Shown one piece after another: positions 49,496 through 57,227 of a stretch of DNA of 64,000 bases. Both the position numbers and the translations under genes were made by a program. Each line of letters begins with the position of its first letter. The stretch's first letter is position 1. The stretch lies in contig NZ_CP077089.1 in NCBI RefSeq assembly GCF_014268445.2, positions 424,501 through 488,500 of the forward strand, read 5' to 3'. Source of the DNA: Pseudomonas tensinigenes (GTDB lineage: Bacteria; Pseudomonadota; Gammaproteobacteria; Pseudomonadales; Pseudomonadaceae). Below the pieces are notes generated by a model. The model saw nothing but the letters and a program-made list of their open reading frames with translations, was not told the origin of the DNA and did no database searches.

Positions 49496-50839
49496 ATGTT
49501 GCGTATCAAAACCGCTTTGCCGGTGTTGCTGTCCGGCGCAGTGCTCAGTGCCGGCGCCTTCGCCGCACCGAGTGTTTACCCGACGGGTGTTACTCGTTAC
49601 GACCCGACCAAGGCGTTCAACCAGTACGTGATTTTCAGCGGTGCGGACAAACAGACGCACCTGATCGACATGAACGGCAACGAGGTGAAAACCTGGCCAC
49701 AGGCAGGTTTCCCGTCGGCGATCATCGATCCAAAACTGGTCGGCGGCGAGCGCGGGCATGTGTTGCTGCAACTGAGTGAAAAGGATCCCGGCAAACTCGG
49801 TTCGGCCGGCAATGGTCTGGGCAATCAGAGCATCGGTGAGCTGGACTGGAACGGTAAAGTTGTCTGGCAGTGGGGCGACAAGGCCCCCGGTGGCGCGGCG
49901 CAACAGCACCATGATCAGCGCCGGCTGAGCAACGGCAACACCGTGGTGCTGGCGAACAAGGTGCACAAGGTCAAAGGCTTCAAAGTGCCCGAGGTGATCG
50001 ACGATGCGATCTATGAAGTCAGCCCCGACGGCGCGGTGAAATGGCAGTGGCTGGCCTCGGAGCATCTCAATGAATTCGGTTTCACCGCCGAGCAATTGAA
50101 ACTGGTGCGCGCCAGTGAAAATCCGGATTACCTGCACATCAACAACCTCAGCCTGGTGGGGCCGAACAAGTGGTTTGATGCCGGTGACAAGCGCTTCAAT
50201 CCGGACAACCTGTTGATCGATTCACGCAACGCCAACTTCATCGCGATCATCGATAAAAACAGCGGCAAAGTGGTCTGGCGCCTCGGGCCGAATTTGCCGC
50301 TGAGCAACCCGAAAACCGCGCAGAAATTGCCGCGTCCGGTGGATCAGTTTGTCGGTCAGCATGATGCCCACATCATTCCGGCAGGATTGCCTGGAGCCGG
50401 TAACGTGCTGGTGTTCGATAACCAGGGATCGGCGGGTTATCCGAACGTCACCCTCGGGCTGATTTCCGGTTCGCGGGTATTGGAAATCGACCCGGTGAAA
50501 AACGAAATCGTCTGGCAGTACAGCGCGGTGAATTCGAAGCAGCCGGGGTGGGCGTTCTACAGCTCGTTTATCAGCAGCGCGCGACGCTTGCCCAACGGCA
50601 ACACGCTGATCGACGAAGGCATGAACGGACGGTTTTTCCAAGTGACAGCCAGCGGTGAAAACGTCTGGGAATACGTCAGTCCCTATCTCGGCAAGGCGCC
50701 GGGCAGCGACGCGATCAGCAACTGGGTGTATCGGGCGCTGCCTGTGAGTTATGACTGGGTGCCAACGGGTACGCCACGCTCCGAGACAGCGGTTAATGCC
50801 CCGGTTGTCAGTGTGCAGCAAACCAATGCCAGTCGTTAG
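49496..50839 (+). CDS. Periplasmic arylsulfotransferase-like protein (ASST family)
   Basis: A 447-residue protein with a signal peptide (AGAFA, cleavage near residue 23) and the beta-propeller ASST (Arylsulfotran) fold: blade repeats of the type GNEVKTWPQAGFPSA, ELDWNGKVVWQWGDKAPGG, HHDQRRLSNGNTVVLAN and QHDAHIIPAGLPGAGNVLVFDNQG, NGNTLIDEGMNGRFF. ASST enzymes move a sulfuryl group between phenols through a histidine, without PAPS. It starts 23 bp after the TonB-receptor stop, so receptor and enzyme are co-transcribed; the AAGGAG site is just before the ATG. No dsbL/dsbI partner gene is present. Confidence 0.88.
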   Translation: MLRIKTALPVLLSGAVLSAGAFAAPSVYPTGVTRYDPTKAFNQYVIFSGADKQTHLIDMNGNEVKTWPQAGFPSAIIDPKLVGGERGHVLLQLSEKDPGKLGSAGNGLGNQSIGELDWNGKVVWQWGDKAPGGAAQQHHDQRRLSNGNTVVLANKVHKVKGFKVPEVIDDAIYEVSPDGAVKWQWLASEHLNEFGFTAEQLKLVRASENPDYLHINNLSLVGPNKWFDAGDKRFNPDNLLIDSRNANFIAIIDKNSGKVVWRLGPNLPLSNPKTAQKLPRPVDQFVGQHDAHIIPAGLPGAGNVLVFDNQGSAGYPNVTLGLISGSRVLEIDPVKNEIVWQYSAVNSKQPGWAFYSSFISSARRLPNGNTLIDEGMNGRFFQVTASGENVWEYVSPYLGKAPGSDAISNWVYRALPVSYDWVPTGTPRSETAVNAPVVSVQQTNASR

Positions 50840-51028
50840 TTGAAATGGAATTAGTGCTCGAACGAACGGCGATAAGTTATGACCGAGTTGAACAGTGCAT
50901 ATTGCAATTTCGTTAGTAACTCGCGTGGACAATAGTTGAATGTCCAACCATCCTGACTGTCGTGAGTTTCCAGGAGGAAACTTGCTCTCATCGGAAGACA
51001 CTTATCCAACGATAAAGGAAATCTCGTT

Positions 51029-51355
51029 ATGTCGAGCATTAATGGCAATTATGTAAACGCTAACGCTGGCGCCAAACTGACGATTACCGATGGCAACGAT
51101 TCCAACGGCACCTTCAGCGGTAAATTCAGTCAGAACGGCGTGAATTACGACATTGCTTACGGGCACTACCATTTCCAGAATAGCACTGGGCAGCCTACGA
51201 TCATCACGTTCACGGCTCTGAATGACGGCACTGGTTATCAGTCCTGGACATTGTTCTCGCCGGATCACAATTATTCAAAAGTTCGTGCGGTTGGTTCGCG
51301 CACAAACTTTGATGGTGATGTTGTTGGCGTGGCAGGGGAATTCGTCAAACAGTAA
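51029..51355 (+). CDS. Small beta-rich protein, faintly avidin-like
   Basis: A 108-residue protein with no signal peptide, low GC for this genome, and AAGGAA upstream of the ATG. It reads as about eight short beta strands: NGNYVNANAGAKLTITDG, NGTFSGKFSQNG, YDIAYGHYHF, TIITFTALND, YQSWTLFS, KVRAVGSRTNF. Strand order, the opening G-x-Y-x-N and the T-x-F/S-W-T pattern recall avidin/streptavidin, but most biotin-contacting Trp residues are missing and the match is by eye only. Function unknown. Followed by a strong terminator; it forms its own unit between the arylsulfotransferase and a second small gene. Confidence 0.75.
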   Translation: MSSINGNYVNANAGAKLTITDGNDSNGTFSGKFSQNGVNYDIAYGHYHFQNSTGQPTIITFTALNDGTGYQSWTLFSPDHNYSKVRAVGSRTNFDGDVVGVAGEFVKQ

Positions 51356-51367
51356 CGGTGGCTAAAG

Positions 51368-51405
51368 AAGCCGCCACGCCTTTTTCGGGCGTGGCGGCTT
51401 TTTTA
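51368..51405 (+). terminator. Terminator of the small avidin-like gene
   Basis: An AAGCCGCCACGCC / GGCGTGGCGGCTT stem followed by TTTTTT, 12 bp after the stop. Confidence 0.92.
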
Positions 51406-51446
51406 TACCCCTCGAGAAAATCGCGGCTACGATCAACGGCGATTAA

Positions 51447-51761
51447 TTAATTGCCTGTAATTAACACACAGGTTTGCGCTTTGCAGCCTTTTGCGTGACT
51501 AAGCGTCACAAATTTGATTGCCGCCTCGGGTGTCGATGTAGCGACTGTCACAGCTGACTCTTTGTAGTCCTTGGTCTGAATACGTTCGCCCGGCAACACA
51601 ACTTTGCGCCACTCGTTTTGAAATACATAAAGGGGGAAGCTGGTTTTGTTGCTGATCTCCAGTTGCGCAGGCAGTGTGATCTTCGTCGCGGCCGAGGCCA
51701 CCGATAAGGGCGCCAGTAACAGCACCATGTAAATCATTGTCCGTTTGGTTAATTGCATCAT
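51447..51761 (-). CDS. Small secreted protein with a Cys pair, unknown
   Basis: A 104-residue protein: signal peptide (MVLLLAPLSVASAA, cleavage near residue 24) and a beta-rich domain (TKITLPAQLEISNKTSFPLYVFQNEWRKVVLPGERIQT) ending in KGCKAQTCVLITGN with two Cys residues five apart, probably a disulfide. The start chosen is ATG 51761, since AGGA lies 6 bases upstream; an earlier in-frame start adds 12 residues. The composition is A/T-richer than flanking genes. I recognise no family. The pilus-chaperone-like opening (leucine-rich, 'isnkTsfpl') is suggestive only. Confidence 0.65.
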   Translation of the reverse strand: MMQLTKRTMIYMVLLLAPLSVASAATKITLPAQLEISNKTSFPLYVFQNEWRKVVLPGERIQTKDYKESAVTVATSTPEAAIKFVTLSHAKGCKAQTCVLITGN

Positions 51762-51797
51762 TACTCTTCCTGAGTCGATTTTAGAATGCGCTGACAT

Positions 51798-52115
51798 CTA
51801 ATGCGCCCACGGCATGTCAATCAACTCGATTGTTGTAAGCAGGAATGTAGTGCTGCCCCATACCTTCAGCGAATACTTTTAATGCTTGAAAAGCATGGCG
51901 TTTTGGACGCTGGGCTGCGGCCCTTGATTGGCGTGGCTTTGCGAGAAGTGATCAGTTTTAATATATCCAAATGATCTATCCATAACTTGAAAGATTACTT
52001 TCGGAGATAAGTCTCAGGCCCAATCATTCACCCATCGATTCGCCGTGGGGGATTCAACAAACGGTCGATCGGCAGTTTTTGTAGAGAACGCAAAAAGACC
52101 GCAGGGAGTGAATCA
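51798..52115. promoter_or_regulatory. Non-coding region upstream of tonB
   Basis: A 318-bp stretch with no gene visible; A/T-rich from about 51950 to 52010. It should contain the promoters of the divergent small gene and the tonB operon. I see no Fur-box-like 19-bp dyad, which fits sulfur rather than iron control, but the absence is by eye. Confidence 0.5.
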
Positions 52116-52925
52116 ATGGGCAATGTCCAGACCGCCGCCAGCGCAGAGGAATTGCTGTGGCGTCAGACGCCGGGTGGCGAGTTGGTCGATCTCGGCCGGC
52201 CGCATCGTGTGCCGCTGGGGCAGTTGCGTTTGCAGCGTGCACCCAAAGGCATTTTGAGCCGACGCGAAACCCTTCTGCTCGGCGTGCTCGCGCTGGTGGT
52301 GCATGGCGCGGTGATCTATTGGATCAGCCAGAAGCCGACGCCGGTGCTGCCGATCGTGCCGCCGGAAATTCCGCCGATGACCATCGAGTTCTCGCGCCCG
52401 GCACCGCCGGCGCCACCGGTTGTCGAGCCGCCGCCACCTGCGCCAGTGGTTGAACCGCCACCGCCGGTGGAAGACGAGCTGGCGGTAAAACCACCGCCGC
52501 CAAAACCCGTTCCGAAACCCAAACCGGTGGTTAAACAGGCACCCAAACCAGCACCGAAAACGGTCGAGCAACCACCGGCGCCGCCACAACCGGCTGCCCC
52601 GGTTGCAGCGCCAGCGCCACCTGCGCCTCCCGCGCCGGCACCGGTAACCCCGGCCTCAGCGAATGCTGCGTACCTGAAAAACCCGGCGCCGGAATACCCG
52701 TCGCTGGCTCAGCGTCGCGGTTGGGAAGGCACGGTGTTGCTGCGCGTGCATGTGTTGGCCAGCGGCAAACCGGGTGAGATCCAGATAGCCAAAAGCAGCG
52801 GCCGGCAACAGCTCGACGACGCGGCGCTGAACGCCGTGAAGCGTTGGAGTTTCGTCCCGGCCAAGCAGGGTGATGTCGCCCAGGACGGCTGGGTCAGCGT
52901 GCCCATCGATTTCAAGATTCATTAA
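52116..52925 (+). CDS. tonB: TonB energy-transducing protein
   Basis: A 269-residue TonB: an unusual 49-residue cytoplasmic N-terminus, a membrane anchor (about 51-70, LLLGVLALVVHGAVIYW), a Pro-rich periplasmic stalk (about 73-185, with PPAPVVEPPPPVEDE and KPVPKPKPVVKQ) and the C-terminal TonB domain (EYPSLAQRRGWEGTVLLRVHV ... ALNAVKRWSFVPA). It transmits proton-motive force from ExbBD to outer-membrane receptors. The start follows AGGGAG. First in a tonB-exbB-exbD operon placed 2.6 kb downstream of a TonB-dependent receptor, implying a dedicated partnership. Confidence 0.94.
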   Translation: MGNVQTAASAEELLWRQTPGGELVDLGRPHRVPLGQLRLQRAPKGILSRRETLLLGVLALVVHGAVIYWISQKPTPVLPIVPPEIPPMTIEFSRPAPPAPPVVEPPPPAPVVEPPPPVEDELAVKPPPPKPVPKPKPVVKQAPKPAPKTVEQPPAPPQPAAPVAAPAPPAPPAPAPVTPASANAAYLKNPAPEYPSLAQRRGWEGTVLLRVHVLASGKPGEIQIAKSSGRQQLDDAALNAVKRWSFVPAKQGDVAQDGWVSVPIDFKIH

Positions 52926-52970
52926 ACCGAAACCAAATTCGCGCAAAACGTTTACACGAGGGAATACATC

Positions 52971-53696
52971 ATGACGTTACTGGCATCTCCACTGGAATCC
53001 ATCGAAAGCGCGGTGATCTGGCTGTTGGTGGTTTTTTCCGTCGCCACTTGGGGCCTGGCATTGCTCAAGGCTGTGCAGTTCGGGCGTCTGAAGGCACAGG
53101 ACCGGCGTTTTCATAAACGCTTCTGGGCGGCGTCGAGTCTCGATTCCGCCGCTGAATTGAGCGAAACCCAACCCGGCGCTGCGGCGCGGGTGGCGCAGGC
53201 CGGTTACGCGGCGATTCAGGTGGGCGAGGCGCCACAGGCCAATGATTTGAGCCAGGCGATCAACCATCAGGATCGACTGGAGCGCGCTTTGCGTCAGCAA
53301 ATTGTCCGCGAACGCCGTTCGCTGGAAACAGGCTTGGCAGTGGTCGCCAGTATTGGCAGTACCTCGCCGTTCATTGGTTTGTTCGGCACGGTGTGGGGAA
53401 TCATGGAAGCGTTGAAAGGCATCAGCGCGGCCGGTTCGGCGAGCCTGGAAACGGTGGCCGGGCCGATCGGTGCGGCACTGGTCGCCACGGGTGTGGGGAT
53501 CGCCGTCGCGGTGCCGGCGGTGCTGGTTTACAACTATTTTTTGCGTCGGTTGAAACTGACGGCGGCGGATCTCGATGACTTCGCCCACGACTTCTACAGC
53601 CTGGCGCAGAAGAGTGCGTTCCGCGTGTTGATCCATCCCACCGCGCACAAGGTCGCTGCGCCGGGCAACGCAGCAAAAGTGAAGGAGGCGTCCTGA
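52971..53696 (+). CDS. exbB: ExbB, TonB-complex proton channel subunit
   Basis: A 241-residue MotA/TolQ/ExbB-family protein with three membrane helices: one at residues 10-30, then a long cytoplasmic loop, then TSPFIGLFGTVWGIMEAL and ETVAGPIGAALVATGVGIAVAVPAVLVYNYF, the conserved channel motifs. It forms the pentameric channel that powers TonB. The ATG lies 45 bp after tonB, with GAGGGAA upstream; exbD begins 1 bp after its stop. Confidence 0.95.
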   Translation: MTLLASPLESIESAVIWLLVVFSVATWGLALLKAVQFGRLKAQDRRFHKRFWAASSLDSAAELSETQPGAAARVAQAGYAAIQVGEAPQANDLSQAINHQDRLERALRQQIVRERRSLETGLAVVASIGSTSPFIGLFGTVWGIMEALKGISAAGSASLETVAGPIGAALVATGVGIAVAVPAVLVYNYFLRRLKLTAADLDDFAHDFYSLAQKSAFRVLIHPTAHKVAAPGNAAKVKEAS

Positions 53697-53697
53697 T

Positions 53698-54099
53698 ATG
53701 GCCTTCTCCACGCAAGACAGTGATGAGGTACTCAGCGAGATCAACGTGACGCCGCTGGTGGATGTGATGCTGGTGCTGCTGGTGGTGTTTATCGTCACCG
53801 CGCCGCTGCTGACCAACGCGATCCCGATCAACCTGCCGAAGACTGAGGCGGTGGCGCCGGTCGAGCAGAAGGATCCGCTGGTGGTGAGCATCGACGGCGC
53901 GGGCAAACTGTTTATCAACAAGGATGAGATTCAGCCGGACTTGCTGGAATTCAACCTCAAGTCGGCCAAGGCCAAGGACCCGGAAGTGCGCGTGCAGTTG
54001 CAGGCCGATGACGGGGTGAACTACGGCGAAGTGGCGCGGGCGATGGCTTCGATTGAACGGGCGGGGATTACCAAGTTGTCGGTGATTACTGCGCGGTGA
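53698..54099 (+). CDS. exbD: ExbD, TonB-complex subunit
   Basis: A 133-residue protein with one N-terminal membrane helix that includes the proton-path Asp in INVTPLVDVMLVLLVVFIV, and a periplasmic domain. It completes the ExbBD motor. Starts 1 bp after exbB and is followed by a terminator. Confidence 0.95.
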   Translation: MAFSTQDSDEVLSEINVTPLVDVMLVLLVVFIVTAPLLTNAIPINLPKTEAVAPVEQKDPLVVSIDGAGKLFINKDEIQPDLLEFNLKSAKAKDPEVRVQLQADDGVNYGEVARAMASIERAGITKLSVITAR

Positions 54100-54118
54100 C
54101 AGATTCAACGTTTTTCCG

Positions 54119-54155
54119 GGGCCGTCTCCTTGGCAGGGTGCGGCCCTTTTTTTAT
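54119..54155 (+). terminator. Terminator of tonB-exbB-exbD
   Basis: A GGGCCG / CGGCCC stem with a 16-base loop, followed by TTTTTTTT, 19 bp after the exbD stop. Confidence 0.85.
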
Positions 54156-54173
54156 TTTTGGCAGGGAGAAAAG

Positions 54174-54330
54174 CCCCTCACCCTAGCCCTCTCCCGGAGG
54201 GAGAGGGGACTGACCGCGTTGTTTGGCCGCTATACGCCGACCTGAAATACCCAGTCGAACTCCGGATTTGAAAGGCCAGGTGATCGGCTCCCTTCCCCCT
54301 CGCCCCCTTGGGGGAGAGGGCAGTGAGGGG
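54174..54330. repeat. Large inverted repeat element (one, shorter unit)
   Basis: Begins CCCCTCACCCTAGCCCTCTC and ends GGGGGAGAGGGCAGTGAGGGG, with GGGGACTGACCGCG and TACGCCGACCTGAAATACCC inside. A divergent copy of the family at 36201-36379. Confidence 0.8.
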
Positions 54331-54381
54331 GAAAAGATTTCAAGCCATGCACACGTCTCATATTCAATTCAGGTCTTAATA

Positions 54382-54399
54382 AATAGCTTCTTATTCCTT
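54382..54399 (+). promoter_or_regulatory. Shared element AATAGC-TTCTTATTCCTT upstream of the hydrolase/AAA+ operon
   Basis: Identical to the 12-mer TTCTTATTCCTT, also preceded by AATAGC (one base different in spacing), at 59125-59143. It lies about 62 bp before the RBBP9-like hydrolase start. Candidate common control of the two operons. Confidence 0.55.
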
Positions 54400-54461
54400 A
54401 ACGAATATAAATCCCCTCCCTATACTCGTTCAGGAACAGACACGACGCAGGAGAGCTCCCC

Positions 54462-55043
54462 ATGCGCAACGAATCAATCCGCTACCTGATTGTGCCGGGC
54501 TGGCAAGGATCGCCAGATGATCATTGGCAAAGCCACTGGCAGAACAGCCTGCCAAACAGTGCGCGGGTCGAGCAGGCCGATTGGCTGACGCCGCGTCGTG
54601 AAGACTGGGTCGCGGCACTGGCCGAGGCGATTGCTGCCGACAGCACGCCGGTCATCCTTATCGCCCACAGCCTCGGCTGCATCACCGTTGCCCACTGGGC
54701 GGCCACGGCGCCGTTGCAATACCTGCGTCAGGTCCGCGGCGCCTTGCTGGTTGCGCCGGCCGATGTCGAGCGCCCGGCCTGCGCGCCGGCGCTGCGTAAC
54801 TTCGCACCGATTCCGACTGATCTGCTGCCGTTCCCAAGCCAGGTGGTCAGCTCCGACAACGACGCCGCCGTCAGCGCACCGCGCGCTCTGGAACTGGCGC
54901 GCAACTGGGGTGCCGAGGCGGGGATTCTCGCCGGTGCCGGACACATCAACGTCAAGTCCGGGCATCAGCGTTGGGAGCAGGGTTTTGCTTATCTATATCG
55001 CTTGCAAAACCGTATGGAACACCACGCTCGCCGCCGCGCCTGA
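54462..55043 (+). CDS. RBBP9/YdeN-family alpha/beta hydrolase
   Basis: A 193-residue serine hydrolase: YLIVPGWQGSPDDHWQSHWQ is the family's opening, the nucleophile Ser sits in LIAHSLGCITVAHW (AHSLG form of GxSxG), the catalytic Asp is in SQVVSSDNDAAVS, and the His in GAGHINVKSG. Substrates of bacterial RBBP9-like proteins are mostly unknown; members adjacent to sulfur-starvation genes occur in Pseudomonas. It leads a two-gene unit with the AAA+ regulator 54 bp downstream. The promoter region carries TTCTTATTCCTT. Confidence 0.9.
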   Translation: MRNESIRYLIVPGWQGSPDDHWQSHWQNSLPNSARVEQADWLTPRREDWVAALAEAIAADSTPVILIAHSLGCITVAHWAATAPLQYLRQVRGALLVAPADVERPACAPALRNFAPIPTDLLPFPSQVVSSDNDAAVSAPRALELARNWGAEAGILAGAGHINVKSGHQRWEQGFAYLYRLQNRMEHHARRRA

Positions 55044-55097
55044 TTTTTATTTCTTTCAACGCCCCCGTCTCCCGGCGGTTTTGGGCGGGAGTCTGCC

Positions 55098-56030
55098 ATG
55101 AGTTTCGAAACCTTCGGTCAGCCATTGCTGACCTTTCCTGACGCGGAAAAAAGCCCCCTGAGCATTCGCGCCAAGGCATTGGTGTTTGTCGACCCACGCT
55201 CGCGTCAGTTGCGTGAAGAGCTGGAGCAATTGGCGCCGCGCTCGACCTCGGTATTGATTCGTGGCGAGACCGGCACGGGTAAAGAATTGCTCGCCCGGCA
55301 CATCCATCGCGCCAGTGACCGCAGCGGTCTGTTCGTTTCGGTCAATTGCGGCGCGATCAGCCCTACCTACGCCGATGCCGAACTGTTCGGTTACGCCGCC
55401 GGCAGTTACAGCGGCTCGGCCAGCAGTCGTGCCGGATGGTTCGGTTCGGCCAATGGCGGCACCTTGTATCTGGATGAAATCGGCGACTTGCCGCTGCCGA
55501 TCCAGATCAAACTGCTCGCCGCCCTGGAGAACCACGAAGTCACTCGGGTCGGTGCGCATCAGCCGAGCCCGGTGGATGTGCGTCTGGTGGCCGCGACCAG
55601 CATCGATCTGGCGCAAGCAGTGGACGCCGGGAAATTCCACGAGCGGCTTTATCACTACCTCAGCGAAGGTCATCTCGAGTTGCCAGCGTTGCGCGCGCGT
55701 ATCGGCGATATCCTCTCGTTGGCCGAGTACTTCCTTGGCATCTATAGCCAGCGCCTCGACCTGCCTGTGCCGCTGATCAGCGAAGCAGCGCAACACGTGC
55801 TCGAACAACACAGCTGGCCGGGCAACACCCGCGAGCTGGAAAACGTCATTCACTTTGCCTTGCTGGTGAGCACCGGTGACGAGATTCTCCCAGAGCACCT
55901 GAACCTGCCCGAGGTGTCTGGGCCGCAGCTTCAGATCGAGCGACTGGTTGCACAAATCAACATCGGCGGCAGCGTCGATGAGCGTAAGGCATTGAAAGAT
56001 TTGCTGATTCGTTTGGGTGAGGCGTTGTAA
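55098..56030 (+). CDS. Sigma-54-type AAA+ regulator with altered GAFTGA and no visible DNA-binding domain
   Basis: A 310-residue sigma-54 interaction protein. The AAA+ core has Walker A GETGTGKE (56-63) and Walker B GGTLYLDEIGD (DE at 126-127), and sensor II-type AWPGNTREL-like SWPGNTRELENVIHF. The loop that contacts sigma-54, normally GAFTGA, reads GSYSGS (102-107). The C-terminus ends in VDERKALKDLLIRLGEAL without a Fis-type helix-turn-helix. The N-terminus has no sensor domain. SfnR, a sulfur-linked sigma-54 activator of Pseudomonas, is the nearest known type, but this one is shorter and altered. Second gene of the hydrolase operon; followed by a hairpin. Confidence 0.85.
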   Translation: MSFETFGQPLLTFPDAEKSPLSIRAKALVFVDPRSRQLREELEQLAPRSTSVLIRGETGTGKELLARHIHRASDRSGLFVSVNCGAISPTYADAELFGYAAGSYSGSASSRAGWFGSANGGTLYLDEIGDLPLPIQIKLLAALENHEVTRVGAHQPSPVDVRLVAATSIDLAQAVDAGKFHERLYHYLSEGHLELPALRARIGDILSLAEYFLGIYSQRLDLPVPLISEAAQHVLEQHSWPGNTRELENVIHFALLVSTGDEILPEHLNLPEVSGPQLQIERLVAQINIGGSVDERKALKDLLIRLGEAL

Positions 56031-56084
56031 CCGTTTCGTTCAACATGAACAAAATGGAATATGAAGCTGAATAAACGTTATTGT

Positions 56085-56104
56085 CCGGGAATAAAAAATC
56101 CCGG
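56085..56104 (+). terminator. Hairpin after the AAA+ regulator gene
   Basis: CCGGGA / TCCCGG with an 8-base A-rich loop. No T-tract of note follows, so termination is weakly supported. Confidence 0.5.
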
Positions 56105-56196
56105 TATTGTCCGACCCACGCCAGCGATATCACTTCACTGGCACACGTATTAATGCCGTCGTCGATGACGACCGTGATTTTCGATAAGGACACTGC

Positions 56197-56994
56197 ATGA
56201 AAAAGGTTCTGTTGTTTACCGCATTGGCGGCTGCTCTGACTGCTTCCCTGGCCAATGCCGGCGAGAAACTGGTGGTTGCTGCGACCCCGGTGCCGCACGC
56301 TGAAATCCTTGAGCTGATCAAACCGACCCTCGCCAAAGAAGGCGTGGATCTGGAAATCAAAGTCTTCACCGACTACGTTCAGCCGAACGTACAGGTTGGC
56401 GAGAAGCGTCTGGACGCCAACTACTTCCAGACCCTGCCGTACCTGAACAGCTTCAACCAGGGCAAATACAAGGACGACAAGTCCAAGTACCTGGTGACCG
56501 TGCAGGGCGTGCACGTTGAACCGTTCGGCGGCTACTCGAGCAAATACAAGACCCTGGCTGAATTGCCGGACGGCGCGACCATCGCCATCCCGAACGAAGG
56601 CAGCAACAGCGGCCGTGCCCTGATCCTGCTGCAGAAGGCAGGCCTGATCGAGCTGAAAGACCCGAAAAACGCTCTGGCAACGCCAAAAGACATCGCCAAG
56701 AACCCGCATAACTTCAAGTTCAAGGAACTGGAATCGGCCCTGCTACCACGCGTTCTGAAAGAAGTTGATCTGGACATGATCAACACCAACTACGCGCTGG
56801 AAGCCAAGTTGAACCCGCAGAAAGATGCGCTGGTGATTGAGGGCGCTGACTCGCCGTACGTGAACTTCCTGGTGGCCCGTGAGGACAACAAGAACAGCGA
56901 CGCGATCCAGAAACTGGCCAAAGCCCTGACCAGCCCGGAAGTCAAAGCGTTCATCGAGAAGAAATACAACGGCGCGGTACTGCCGGCGTTCTGA
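56197..56994 (+). CDS. MetQ/NlpA-family periplasmic binding protein (orphan)
   Basis: A 265-residue solute-binding protein: signal peptide (to about residue 21, SLANAGEK; no lipobox Cys) and the D-methionine-binding (MetQ/NlpA) fold, with VVAATPVPHAEILELIKP, EIKVFTDYVQPNVQVGEKRLDANYFQTLPYLNSFN and IPNEGSNSGRALILLQKAGLIEL. It should capture methionine or a related sulfur compound in the periplasm. No metN/metI genes adjoin, so the membrane partner must be elsewhere. It is monocistronic, with a terminator following. AAGGA is at 9 bases from the start. Confidence 0.9.
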   Translation: MKKVLLFTALAAALTASLANAGEKLVVAATPVPHAEILELIKPTLAKEGVDLEIKVFTDYVQPNVQVGEKRLDANYFQTLPYLNSFNQGKYKDDKSKYLVTVQGVHVEPFGGYSSKYKTLAELPDGATIAIPNEGSNSGRALILLQKAGLIELKDPKNALATPKDIAKNPHNFKFKELESALLPRVLKEVDLDMINTNYALEAKLNPQKDALVIEGADSPYVNFLVAREDNKNSDAIQKLAKALTSPEVKAFIEKKYNGAVLPAF

Positions 56995-57028
56995 TCTGAC
57001 GCTTGAGTGAACCCCTTCAAGGTGTGAA

Positions 57029-57064
57029 AACGCCGATGGCCAGCGATGGGCATCGGCGTTTTTG
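57029..57064 (+). terminator. Terminator of the MetQ-like gene
   Basis: AACGCCGATG / CATCGGCGTT stem with a 12-base loop, ending in TTTTT, 34 bp after the stop. Confidence 0.88.
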
Positions 57065-57080
57065 TGTGTGCGTTGAAAAG

Positions 57081-57179
57081 CCCCTCACCCTAGCCCTCTC
57101 CCGGAGGGAGAGGGGACTGATTGGGGGATGCTGTAGAGGTACGCCGATGTGAAAGATCTCCGCCGAATCCATAATCGGG
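57081..57179. repeat. Left part of the large repeat array, up to the insertion sequence
   Basis: Begins CCCCTCACCCTAGCCCTCTC and continues through GGGGACTGATTGGGGGATGC and TGTGAAAGATCTCCGCCG to CCATAATCGGG, where the insertion sequence starts. The missing continuation (GACTCGATCTTTCAGG) resumes at 58437. Confidence 0.85.
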
Positions 57180-57227
57180 TGATCTGGTCAAACGATACTG
57201 GACACGGTTATAGGGTTTTACCCTTTT

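Noticed and set aside
51798..52115. Fur box before tonB
   Set aside because: No 19-bp palindrome of the GATAATGATAATC type could be seen; the region is A/T-rich but without that pattern.
56031..56196. SAM or other sulfur riboswitch before the MetQ-like gene
   Set aside because: Only a short hairpin is visible; none of the conserved SAM-riboswitch core words could be found.
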